A stretch of 64,000 nucleotides of DNA, taken from Streptomyces durmitorensis (GTDB lineage Bacteria > Actinomycetota > Actinomycetes > Streptomycetales > Streptomycetaceae). This document shows, in pieces, positions 31,453 to 38,914 of the stretch (positions within the stretch are counted from its first letter, which is position 1; each line of letters opens with the position of its first letter). The position numbers and the translations under genes are program-made. The notes beneath the pieces are model-generated. The model did not search any database. It was not told the DNA's origin and worked only from the letters and a program-made list of their open reading frames with translations. Where the stretch lies: NCBI RefSeq assembly GCF_023498005.1, contig NZ_CP097289.1, positions 7,502,001 to 7,566,000 on the forward strand. The letters are read 5' to 3'.

Positions 31453-32500
31453 TGACCTTCAGCTTCCCCGCGATGATCTCGTCCCGCAGCGACTCGACGC
31501 GCTTCAGCACGTCCTTGTGGTCGGCGATCAGGCACTGGGAGTCCGCGACGCCGGGCTCAAGGCCGGTCAGCGACATCCCGCCCTCCTTGAGGCCGTACGA
31601 CACCGTGGTGCCGCCCTTGCCCTTGAGGATCTGCGCGATGCCCTTCTCGACGGCGACATCGGTCTTCTTCAGTACGTTGTCGACGACGACCCCGGCATTG
31701 CCGACGCACTGGTTCGCGTCGACGCCGTACGCCTGGAACCCCTTGGCCTTCGCGGCCTGGAAGACACCGGTGTTGCCGCCGGCCGCGGCCGCCATCACCT
31801 GGTCGGCACCGCCCGAACCGATGGTCGCCGCCTGGTCCTTGGCACGTGCCGCGTCACTGAATGGGGACTGCCCGCCGACGAAGAGTGTGCGGTCCTCGAC
31901 CCCCGCCTTCGCCTTCTTCGCACCGGCCGCGAACGGCTCGCTGTAGCGGCGGAACTGCACGCTGTCGAGGACGACGACGGCGCCCACCTTCTTGCTCTTG
32001 GTGAGCAGACCGGCCTCGGCGCCCGCGAGGTACACCGCCTCGTGCTCGCGGAAGACCGCGCACGTGACGTTCTTGAACGTCTTCTTCGTGCACGCGTCGA
32101 CGAGCAGGAACTGCTGCTTGGGGTGCGCCTTTGCCTGCTGTGCGGCGATGTCGGCGAACTCGAAGCCGACGAGCGCGATGACGTCGGGCGCGGAGTCCAC
32201 GGCCGACTGCACGTTCTGCTGCTGCGAGGACGTGTCGCTGCTCTGGAAGACCTTCGGGGCCCCGGCGCCCTGCGCCTTGGCCGCCGACTTGACCCCGCTG
32301 ACGGCCAGCTTGAGGAACTCGTTCTGCGCCACCGGGTCGGGCGTGACGAGCGTGAACGACTTGGCTCCCTCGCCGGCGTCCGCATCGCCCTTCTTCGCCG
32401 CCGCGTTGCAGCCGGTGGCGAGAAGGGCGGCGCCGACGGCGAGCGACGACAGCCGAAGGGACGTACGACGGGATATGCGAAGCGGCATGCGCAGGGACAT
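31436..32500 (-). CDS. BmpA/Med-type nucleoside-binding lipoprotein
   Basis: The product is 354 residues. The signal peptide ends in lipobox LLATGC (Cys32), so the mature protein is anchored outside the membrane. The body fits the basic membrane lipoprotein (PnrA-like) fold: DVIALVGFEFADIAAQQAKAHP, GAEAGLLTKSKKVGAVVVLD and AYGVDANQCVGNAGVVVDNVLKK. PnrA-like proteins bind purine nucleosides. It is the first structural gene of the transporter operon and is preceded by a Cys-rich leader ORF. The ATG at 32500 is assumed; one at 32488 is possible. Confidence 0.9.
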   Translation of the reverse strand: MSLRMPLRISRRTSLRLSSLAVGAALLATGCNAAAKKGDADAGEGAKSFTLVTPDPVAQNEFLKLAVSGVKSAAKAQGAGAPKVFQSSDTSSQQQNVQSAVDSAPDVIALVGFEFADIAAQQAKAHPKQQFLLVDACTKKTFKNVTCAVFREHEAVYLAGAEAGLLTKSKKVGAVVVLDSVQFRRYSEPFAAGAKKAKAGVEDRTLFVGGQSPFSDAARAKDQAATIGSGGADQVMAAAAGGNTGVFQAAKAKGFQAYGVDANQCVGNAGVVVDNVLKKTDVAVEKGIAQILKGKGGTTVSYGLKEGGMSLTGLEPGVADSQCLIADHKDVLKRVESLRDEIIAGKLKVNDPAA

Positions 32501-32575
32501 ACGGGAGCGCCTTCTCGAAGGAGCCTGGGAGCCCAGGCGGCGGTGGCAGGGGGCGGTTCGGGACGTGCGAAGCGG

Positions 32576-32590
32576 TGTCGCTCAGCGACA
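32576..32590 (-). promoter_or_regulatory. Hairpin at the leader-peptide stop codon
   Basis: TGTCGCT and AGCGACA form a 7-bp stem around the stop codon of the Cys-rich leader. The same GCTGTCGC-like units recur in the Cys codons, so post-stop sequence could pair at alternative positions as a ribosome moves. A second hairpin, a 7-bp inverted repeat, lies at 32523-32538 between the leader and the BmpA start. Confidence 0.45.
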
Positions 32591-32692
32591 ACAGCGACAG
32601 CAGCGGCGACAGCGGCACATTCGGCGGCCGTCGGGCACGCTGTCGGTCACGGCGGGGCAGCGCATGGAGCCGGCGGTCCGCTGGGCTTTCAT
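32582..32692 (-). CDS. Cys-rich leader peptide (36 codons), candidate attenuator
   Basis: The product is 36 residues, starting MKAQRTAGSMRC and ending MCRCRRCCRCCR; seven residues are Cys, six of them within the last 11. GAGGAGG lies 6 bases before the ATG, an almost perfect ribosome binding site. Four of the six terminal Cys codons are TGT, rare in such high-G+C DNA. The stop lies 81 bases before the BmpA gene on the same strand, and a hairpin spans the stop codon. Poly-Cys upstream ORFs are known in actinobacteria as cysteine-responsive attenuators, and a cysteine/methionine-sensing role fits the methionine-salvage context. Not proven to be translated. Confidence 0.7.
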   Translation of the reverse strand: MKAQRTAGSMRCPAVTDSVPDGRRMCRCRRCCRCCR

Positions 32693-32774
32693 GGCCGTCC
32701 TCCTCGCACCGTGGATCGATCCGTCCTGGGTGGCGGTGAGGGTAACACCGGATTTCGGACAGCCGCACGAACGT

Positions 32775-32792
32775 CTCGAAATATGGTTCGAG
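32775..32792. promoter_or_regulatory. Inverted repeat upstream of mtnA
   Basis: CTCGAAATATGGTTCGAG has 6-bp arms and a 6-base spacer, between the divergent mtnA gene and the leader/transporter operon. TACGGT follows at 32802-32807 and could be a -10 element. A regulator site is likely; the regulator is not identified. Confidence 0.5.
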
Positions 32793-32863
32793 CACGTCAG
32801 GTACGGTGACGGCACCCCTCCCCGCATGGCCACAAACGCCCCTATTTTCCCGGAGTTGAGCAC

Positions 32864-33916
32864 ATGAGCAGCCAGGACCTGCGCGCTGTCACGTGGACGG
32901 CGGCGGCGGAGGGCGCCGCGCCCTCCCTCTCCCTCATCGACCAGACCGCGCTCCCGCACGCCCTGGAGCGCCTCGACGTCACGACGGTCGACCAGCTGAT
33001 CGACGCGATCGTGCGGCTCGTGGTCCGCGGGGCACCGGCGATCGGCGCGGCCGGTGGGTACGGGGTCGCGCTCGCCATGGCGCAGGGCGAGCGCGAGGGC
33101 TGGGACCGGGCACGCCTGGACGCGGAGGTCGCGCGGGTGCGTGCGGCGCGGCCCACCGCCGTGAACCTGATGGTGTGCGTGGACCGGGTCGCCCCGCTCA
33201 TCGGCGCCGGTCTGCCCGCGGTGCTCGCGGAGGCCGACGCGATCGTGCGGGAGGACCTGGAGGCGAACCACGCGATGGGCGCGTTCGGTGCGGACTGGCT
33301 CCTGAAGCGCCTGTCCGTGGACCGTCCGCTGCGGATCCTGACCCACTGCAACACGGGCGCGCTCGCCACGGCGGGCTGGGGCACGGCCCTTGGCGTCATA
33401 CGCGAACTGCACGGCCGTGGACGCCTGGAGGCGGTGTACGCCGACGAGACCCGCCCCCTGCTCCAGGGCGCGCGCCTGACGGCGTGGGAGCTGGCCCAGG
33501 AGGGGATACCCCACTTCGTCCAGGCGGACGGCGCGGCCGCGGGCACGATTCTGCGGGGTGAGGTGGACGCGGCGATCGTCGGCGCGGACCGGATCGCGGC
33601 GAACGGCGACACGGCCAACAAGGTGGGCACCGTGGGGATCGCGCTCGCGTGCGCGTACGCGGGAATCCCGTTCGTGGTGGCCGCGCCCACGACGACGGTG
33701 GATCTGGCCACGGCGACGGGGACCGACATCGAGATTGAACTGCGGAGTGAGGACGAGGTGTTGGAGTGGGGCGGTGTGCGGACCGCTCCGGCGGGGTCGC
33801 GGGGGCACAACCCTGCCTTTGATGTGACGCCGGGTTCGTTGGTGACGGGGCTGGTCACGGAGCGGGGTGTGCTGGAGGTGGGGGCGGGGGAGTTGCCGGA
33901 GTCCGGGCTGAGCTAG
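32864..33916 (+). CDS. mtnA: S-methyl-5-thioribose-1-phosphate isomerase
   Basis: MtnA converts methylthioribose-1-phosphate to methylthioribulose-1-phosphate in methionine salvage. The 350-residue product shares the eIF2B-alpha-like fold. It shows VRGAPAIGAAGGYGVAL, the catalytic Cys162 in LTHCNTGALAT, Asp242 in IVGADRIAANGDTANKVGT and the C-terminal NPAFDVTPGSLVTGLVTERG. GGAG lies 8 bases before the ATG. It is the only plus-strand gene of the salvage set and converges with mtnB at repeat copy B. Confidence 0.95.
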   Translation: MSSQDLRAVTWTAAAEGAAPSLSLIDQTALPHALERLDVTTVDQLIDAIVRLVVRGAPAIGAAGGYGVALAMAQGEREGWDRARLDAEVARVRAARPTAVNLMVCVDRVAPLIGAGLPAVLAEADAIVREDLEANHAMGAFGADWLLKRLSVDRPLRILTHCNTGALATAGWGTALGVIRELHGRGRLEAVYADETRPLLQGARLTAWELAQEGIPHFVQADGAAAGTILRGEVDAAIVGADRIAANGDTANKVGTVGIALACAYAGIPFVVAAPTTTVDLATATGTDIEIELRSEDEVLEWGGVRTAPAGSRGHNPAFDVTPGSLVTGLVTERGVLEVGAGELPESGLS

Positions 33917-33921
33917 GGGCC

Positions 33922-34045
33922 CTTTCCCCAACCCCGACGCCGGACGGGCTATTTCAGCCCGGCCGGCGTGTGAAGCCATCTTGTCGGGGTCTGGGGCGGA
34001 GCCCCAGTTTCGGGAAGGGGCGGGGTTGGGGAAAGCCCCGCAGGG
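33922..34045. repeat. Dispersed 107-bp intergenic repeat, copy B, inside a long inverted repeat
   Basis: The stretch 33939-34045 matches copy A at 24173-24279. In addition, a 15-base sequence at 33922-33936 is exactly complementary to 34021-34035, so almost the whole mtnA-mtnB gap could fold into one large hairpin. It probably terminates both convergent transcripts. Confidence 0.85.
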
Positions 34046-34654
34046 TCAGCTTCGCGTCAGCTCAAGCTCCAGCAACCACTCCACCACCTCAGTACGGTGC
34101 CGCGCCTCGCGAGGATCCGCACCCCACACATAAAGCCCGTGCCCAGCCACCACCACCGCCGGCATCCCGGGCGAGAGCGCAGCCTCCAACCGATCCCCGA
34201 GCACAGCCATGTCCTGGCTGTTCTCGATCACCGGCAGCGTCACGGCGACCTCATGCGTCCCGTGCCCCAGCCCCTTCAGCATCTCCAGGTCCCGGAAGGC
34301 AATCCCCCCGGGCGACCGGTGCCCCATCGCCACCGACGCCACGGTGTGCACATGCACCACGGCCCCGGCCCCGGTCAGCGCAGCCACCCGCGCGTGCAGC
34401 GCCGCCTCCGCCGAGGGGCGCCCCGCGCCGAGCGCCGCACCGGACGCGTCCGTCAACACCACGTCTGCCGCGGTGAGTTCACCCTTGTCCCGCCCACTCG
34501 CCGTCACGGCGAGCTGGAGCGGCGTACGCGAGAGGACCACGGACAGGTTCCCGGACGTACCCCGCATCCATCCGAACGAGGCGAAGCGCGCGGCCTCGGC
34601 GGCGAGGACGGCGCCCGCCTCCTCCAGGTCGAGAACTGAAGTGGTCTCACTCAT
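34046..34654 (-). CDS. mtnB: Methylthioribulose-1-phosphate dehydratase
   Basis: The product is 202 residues of the class II aldolase fold. It has GWMRGTSGNLSV, TASGRDKGELT, the zinc ligands in VVHVHTVASVAMGH and VVVAGHGLYVWG. It dehydrates methylthioribulose-1-phosphate to the diketo phosphate used by MtnC. AGGAG lies 6 bases before the ATG, which overlaps the mtnC stop (ATGA). It is the last gene of the mtnD-mtnC-mtnB run. Confidence 0.92.
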   Translation of the reverse strand: MSETTSVLDLEEAGAVLAAEAARFASFGWMRGTSGNLSVVLSRTPLQLAVTASGRDKGELTAADVVLTDASGAALGAGRPSAEAALHARVAALTGAGAVVHVHTVASVAMGHRSPGGIAFRDLEMLKGLGHGTHEVAVTLPVIENSQDMAVLGDRLEAALSPGMPAVVVAGHGLYVWGADPREARHRTEVVEWLLELELTRS

Positions 34655-35403
34655 CGAACGCTCCTGGTTGACACAAAGCTGATCTCGTCGAAGGCCGCGG
34701 CCTCCGGATGTCCGCCGACCCCGGCGGCGAAGTAGGGCTCCCCGGCCCGCCGTACACCGACGGTCAGCCACCCGGCGTCCCGCGCCGCGTCCAGCTCCCC
34801 GAGCCGGTCGGAGAGGAACAGCGTGCGGCCGGGGTCCACCCCGACAGCGGCGGAAATGGCCCGGTAGGAGTCCGGCTCCTGCTTGGGGCCCGCGTTCTCG
34901 GTGTCGTAGAAACCGCTCACGAGCTCCATCAGGGAACCCTCGGGCGAGTACGTGAACCACGCCCGCTGCGCCGCGACGGACCCGGACGAGTACACGTACA
35001 GGCGCACCCCGCCGCCGTCCCCGTCCCCGTCCGCGGACCAGCCCCGCAGCACACCGATCACCTCGGGGTAGAAGTGCGAGACCAGCTCGCCCCGCGCGAA
35101 GCCCTCCGCCCAGAGGATGCCCTGGAGCGTCTTCAGGGGCGTCGCCTTGCGATCGGCGTCGACCCATGCGCCCAGGATCTGCTCCACCCGCCCGGCATCG
35201 GCCCCCGGCTCACCGGCCAGTTCGCGCACCTGCGCGACCGCCCGCGCCACCTCCGGCTCGTCGCCCCGCGAGGCGAGCAGCGCCCCGAAGCGCTCGCGGG
35301 CGTAGGGGTAGAGCACATCCACCACGAACCCCGTGGCGCTCGTGGTGCCCTCGATGTCGAGGACCACGGCGTCCACGGAGCCCGCGTCGAACTGAACGGT
35401 CAC
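34651..35403 (-). CDS. mtnC: Enolase-phosphatase E1, acireductone synthase
   Basis: The product is 250 residues and a HAD-superfamily enzyme. Asp16 and Glu18 lie in [10 protein letters not shown], followed by [24 protein letters not shown] and [13 protein letters not shown]. It enolises and dephosphorylates the diketo phosphate to give acireductone. The GTG start at 35403 lies in a GTGA overlap with the mtnD stop. Confidence 0.93.
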   Translation of the reverse strand: MTVQFDAGSVDAVVLDIEGTTSATGFVVDVLYPYARERFGALLASRGDEPEVARAVAQVRELAGEPGADAGRVEQILGAWVDADRKATPLKTLQGILWAEGFARGELVSHFYPEVIGVLRGWSADGDGDGGGVRLYVYSSGSVAAQRAWFTYSPEGSLMELVSGFYDTENAGPKQEPDSYRAISAAVGVDPGRTLFLSDRLGELDAARDAGWLTVGVRRAGEPYFAAGVGGHPEAAAFDEISFVSTRSVR

Positions 35404-35984
35404 GCCGTGTACCCCGCGTGGATCGCGTCGAAGTCCGGGAAGCGGTCCGCGATCGGGCTGCCCGTGAACGTGCCGATCCAGCCGTCCTCCTCGTGGAAGA
35501 AACGGATCGCCGTGAACGCGGGGGACGTGCCCATGTCGAACCAATGCGTCGTGCCGCGCGGCACCCCGAGCAGATCGCCCTTCTCGCAGTAGACCGCGTG
35601 CACTTCACCGGCCACGTGCAGATAGAAGATGCCGGAGCCCGCGACGAAGAACCGCACCTCGTCATCGTCGTCGTGCGTGTGCTCGGCGAGGAACTTCTGC
35701 CGGGCGGCCTTCGCCTTCTCTGGCCACTCGGGGTCGTCGCTGGGGTGCAGCGCGACCACGTCGACCGTCTGGAAGCCCTCCTCGGCGTTGAGCCGGTCGA
35801 TCTCCGTGCGGTACGCGGCGAAGACGGCGTCGCTGTCCGCGTCGGCGGGCACGTCCTCGCGCACCGGCCACTGCTCGTAGCGCACACCGACGGGGGCCAG
35901 CGCGGCGGCGATCTCGGCCGGGTCGGCGGTGCGGCGTATGACGGTCTCGGGGCCGGACTCCGGCCAGGTCGTCAGGAGGGTCAT
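35400..35984 (-). CDS. mtnD: Acireductone dioxygenase
   Basis: The product is 194 residues and a cupin. Metal ligands are His102, His104 and Glu109 in [16 protein letters not shown], and His147 in GTTHWFDMG. With iron it gives 2-oxo-4-methylthiobutyrate, the methionine precursor, plus formate; with nickel it gives an off-pathway product. GGAG lies 6 bases before the ATG. It heads the mtnD-mtnC-mtnB operon and is 58 bases downstream of the LLM gene, with which it may be cotranscribed. Confidence 0.93.
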   Translation of the reverse strand: MTLLTTWPESGPETVIRRTADPAEIAAALAPVGVRYEQWPVREDVPADADSDAVFAAYRTEIDRLNAEEGFQTVDVVALHPSDDPEWPEKAKAARQKFLAEHTHDDDDEVRFFVAGSGIFYLHVAGEVHAVYCEKGDLLGVPRGTTHWFDMGTSPAFTAIRFFHEEDGWIGTFTGSPIADRFPDFDAIHAGYTA

Positions 35985-36042
35985 CGATCACTCCAGGGCA
36001 GGTCAGGGATGTGTTCGGATCGTAGCTCGCGGTCCGGACACG

Positions 36043-37107
36043 TCACACGGTGTCCCACAGCGTGGACGGCGCCGCCCTGCGCACCACCGGCGCGACCTCC
36101 TCGGCGAACCGCTGCAGCGTCTCGATCTGCTCGCCCCGCTCCAGACCGAAGCCGTCCACGGTGACGGACTGCAGGTCGTGCCCGTACACCTCGTGGTAGC
36201 CCAGGATCTTGTCGATGATCTGCTGCGGGGAGCCGATGAGCTGCGGCCCGTCGGCGATCGCGTCCTCGATGGTGCGGAAGGGGGTGTTGTAGCCCGCCCT
36301 GCCCGCCAGATGCGGCTTGAAGGTCTGGCGCACCTTCGCCTCGTACAGCTCGCGGTAGCGCGAGATGGCCTGCTCGGCGGAGTCCGCGATGAGCAGCCCT
36401 CCCGAGCCCGCCGCCACACGGGCGTGCGCCGGATCGTGCCCGTACTCCTCGTACCGCTCGCGGTAGTGCGCGATCAGCTTCGCGTACGCGGCACGCGGCT
36501 GGATGGCGTTGGCGGTGAACAGCGGATCCCCGTGCTTGGCCGCCAGATCGGGGGAGTTGAGGGACGTCGCCGAACCGTGCCAGATGCGCGGCACGCCCGC
36601 GTACGGGCGCGGCACCGTCGTCACGTCCTTCAGCGCGGGCCTGAACTCGCCCTCCCAGTCGACGTTCTCCTCGCTCCACAGACGGCGGAGCAGCTCGTAC
36701 TTCTCCTTCTGGAGATCCCACTGCCGCTCCTCGTCGAGCCCGAAGAGAGCGAAGTGCCCGGCCTCCGCGCCCTTGCCGATCACCAACTCGACGCGTCCGC
36801 GCGAGATCTGATCGAGCGTCGCGTAGTCCTCGGCCACCCGCACCGGGTCGAGGATCGCCACGACGGTGACGCCGGTGAGCAGCTTGATACGCGTGGTGCG
36901 TGCGGCGAGCGCGCCGAGCACGACGGTGGGGCTCGACGACAGGAAGTCGCCCGCGTGCCGCTCGCCCACGGCGTACGCGTCGTAGCCGAGCCGCTCGGCG
37001 GCCACGCCGACCTCGATCACATCCGCCAACCGGTCGGCGGATGAGGGGAGTTGGCCGGTCAGTGGGTGCGGGGCATGGCCGATGATCGACAAGACCTGGA
37101 ACTTCAT
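36043..37107 (-). CDS. LLM class flavin-dependent oxidoreductase (luciferase-like monooxygenase)
   Basis: The product is 354 residues in a bacterial-luciferase-like barrel. It has GYDAYAVGERHAGDFLSSSP, TRIKLLTGVTVVAILDPVRVAEDYATLDQISRGRVELVIGKG (given here only as a span near residues 70-110) and a C-terminal GSPQQIIDKIL. It uses reduced FMN and oxygen on an unknown substrate. The sulfur-salvage neighbours make a sulfonate or thioether oxidation plausible, but this is only context. The upstream region carries three tandem 23-bp repeats. I used the ATG at 37107; the open frame upstream runs through those repeats. Confidence 0.85.
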   Translation of the reverse strand: MKFQVLSIIGHAPHPLTGQLPSSADRLADVIEVGVAAERLGYDAYAVGERHAGDFLSSSPTVVLGALAARTTRIKLLTGVTVVAILDPVRVAEDYATLDQISRGRVELVIGKGAEAGHFALFGLDEERQWDLQKEKYELLRRLWSEENVDWEGEFRPALKDVTTVPRPYAGVPRIWHGSATSLNSPDLAAKHGDPLFTANAIQPRAAYAKLIAHYRERYEEYGHDPAHARVAAGSGGLLIADSAEQAISRYRELYEAKVRQTFKPHLAGRAGYNTPFRTIEDAIADGPQLIGSPQQIIDKILGYHEVYGHDLQSVTVDGFGLERGEQIETLQRFAEEVAPVVRRAAPSTLWDTV

Positions 37108-37144
37108 GGCTCTCACTCTTCCCGCGCCCTGTTGCACCCGTATG

Positions 37145-37213
37145 TACGCGGTATGGCGGCACACCTGAACGCGGTATGGCGGCACGCCTGTACGCGGTAT
37201 CGCGGCACGCCGG
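37145..37213. repeat. Three tandem 23-bp repeats upstream of the LLM gene
   Basis: Contiguous units at 37145-37167, 37168-37190 and 37191-37213 share the core ACGCGGTATGGCGGCAC, with few substitutions. They lie 38-106 bases before the LLM start, in promoter position. Possible regulator array, or slippage. Confidence 0.8.
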
Positions 37214-37233
37214 GCCCGGGGTCCGGACACGCC

Positions 37234-37270
37234 GAAGGGCGGCTCCCCCTCCCGCGGGGAACCGCCCTTC
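37234..37270 (-). terminator. Terminator of the glp operon
   Basis: GAAGGGCGG at 37234-37242 pairs with CCGCCCTTC at 37262-37270, with further inner pairing of the C-rich and G-rich segments, 18 bases after the glpD stop. Confidence 0.8.
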
Positions 37271-37287
37271 AACAGCTCTTGGTGTGA

Positions 37288-38910
37288 CTACTTGCCGTCG
37301 AGCACGTCCTGGACCTTGCCGCGGACCTCGTCCGTGGCGAGACCGCGGATCGTCAGCGTCGTACGGCGGCGAAGGACGTCGTCCGCCGTCTCGGCCCACT
37401 CGTGGTCACGGGCGTAGACGACCTGCGCCCAGATCTCCGGGGCGTCCGGCGACACGCGCTCGGCCAGCTCCGGGTTCTCGTTCGCCAGCCGGGCGATGTC
37501 GAAGGAGAGCGAGCCGTAGTGCGTCGCCAGGTGCTTGGCGGTGTCGGCGGCCATGCGCGGTCCCGGCGCGGGGCCGTCGACGAGCAGGCGGTGCGCCACC
37601 GCGCGCGGGTTGGCGATGCCGGGCAGCGGAAGCCGCTTCTGGAGCTGCGAGATCGGCTCGTAATCGTCGCCGAGCGGGTGGCCCGGCAGCGACTCCAGCT
37701 TCTTCATCACCGTACGGCCGATGTGGCGGAAGGTGGTCCACTTGCCGCCCGCGACCGAGAGCATGCCGCCCGCGCCCTCGGTGACGACCGTCTCGCGCTT
37801 GGCCTTGGAGGTGTCGCCGGGGCCGCCGGGCAGGACGCGCAGACCCGCGAAGGAGTACGTGATCAGATCGCGGGACAGCTGCTGGTCGCGGATGGAGAAC
37901 GCGGCCTCGTCCAGGATCTGTGCGGTGTCCGCCTCGGTGACCTTGACGTCCGCCGGGTCGCCCTCGTACACCTCGTCGGTCGTGCCGAGCAGCAGCATGT
38001 CCTCCCAGGGCAGGGCGAACGTGATGCGGTACTTGTCGATCGGCGTGGCCAGCGCGGCCTTCCAGGGGGCGGTGCGCTTGAGGACCAGGTGCGCGCCCTT
38101 GGAGAGGCGGATGGAGGGGGCCGCGTCGGGGTTCTCCATCTTGCGCAGGTGATCGACCCACGGTCCGGTCGCGTTGAGCACGAGCCGCGCGTTGACGCCG
38201 AACTCGTCCCCGCTCATGCGGTCCTTGAGCTCCGCGCCCGTGACCCGGCCCTTGGTGAAGCGAAGGCCCGTGACCTCGGCGTGGTTGAGGACGGCGGCAC
38301 CGGCCTCGACGGCCGCGCGGACCGTCATCAGGGCCATGCGCGAGTCGTTCATCTGGTCGTCGCCGTACACGGCCACGGCCTTGAGGTTGTCCGTGCGCAG
38401 CTCCGGCACGTCCTGCGCGGCCTTCGACGGCGAGAGCAGGTGGCCGACGCCGTCACCGAACGCGGAAAGCGCGCTGTACGCGAAGACGCCCGCGCCCAGC
38501 TTGGCGGCGCCGTGCGGGCCGCCCTTGTAGACGGGCAGGTAGAAGGTGAGCGGGTTCGCCAGGTGGGGGGCCACCTGACGCGACACCGCGCGACGCTCGA
38601 AGTGGTTCTCCGCGACCAGCTTCACCGCGCCGGTCTGCAGGTAGCGCAGACCGCCGTGGAGGAGCTTGGAGGAGGCGGAGGAGGTGGCGCCGGCGAAGTC
38701 ACCGGCGTCCACCAATGCCACCCGCAGTCCCGACTGCGCGGCATGCCAGGCGGTGGAGATGCCCAGGATCCCGCCGCCGATCACCAGGAGGTCGTACGTC
38801 GCCTTGGAAAGCTGCTCCCGGGTCTCGGCGCGGCTCGCCACTGGAAAAGAGGCACGTGAACCGGCAGCCGGATGCGTCCCGAGGGCAGGGACGCTCTGCA
38901 GGGTGGTCAT
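37288..38910 (-). CDS. glpD: Glycerol-3-phosphate dehydrogenase, FAD-dependent
   Basis: The product is 540 residues. An N-terminal FAD motif (YDLLVIGGGILGISTAWHAA) is followed by SSKLLHGGLRYLQTGAVKLV, LNATGPWVDHL and, late in the protein, GGKWTTFRHIG. It oxidises sn-glycerol-3-phosphate to dihydroxyacetone phosphate at the membrane. Its ATG is 5 bases after the glpK stop, and its ribosome binding site lies inside the end of glpK. A longer reading frame exists, but the ATG at 38910 fits the family. Confidence 0.95.
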   Translation of the reverse strand: MTTLQSVPALGTHPAAGSRASFPVASRAETREQLSKATYDLLVIGGGILGISTAWHAAQSGLRVALVDAGDFAGATSSASSKLLHGGLRYLQTGAVKLVAENHFERRAVSRQVAPHLANPLTFYLPVYKGGPHGAAKLGAGVFAYSALSAFGDGVGHLLSPSKAAQDVPELRTDNLKAVAVYGDDQMNDSRMALMTVRAAVEAGAAVLNHAEVTGLRFTKGRVTGAELKDRMSGDEFGVNARLVLNATGPWVDHLRKMENPDAAPSIRLSKGAHLVLKRTAPWKAALATPIDKYRITFALPWEDMLLLGTTDEVYEGDPADVKVTEADTAQILDEAAFSIRDQQLSRDLITYSFAGLRVLPGGPGDTSKAKRETVVTEGAGGMLSVAGGKWTTFRHIGRTVMKKLESLPGHPLGDDYEPISQLQKRLPLPGIANPRAVAHRLLVDGPAPGPRMAADTAKHLATHYGSLSFDIARLANENPELAERVSPDAPEIWAQVVYARDHEWAETADDVLRRRTTLTIRGLATDEVRGKVQDVLDGK

Positions 38911-38914
38911 GTTC

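Noticed and set aside
32582..33979. A 465-codon minus-strand frame opposite mtnA
   Set aside because: Only its last 36 codons are credible, as the separate leader ORF with its own ribosome binding site; the rest is antisense to mtnA.
37145..37213. CRISPR array
   Set aside because: Three repeats are contiguous with no spacers, diverge slightly and have no cas genes nearby.
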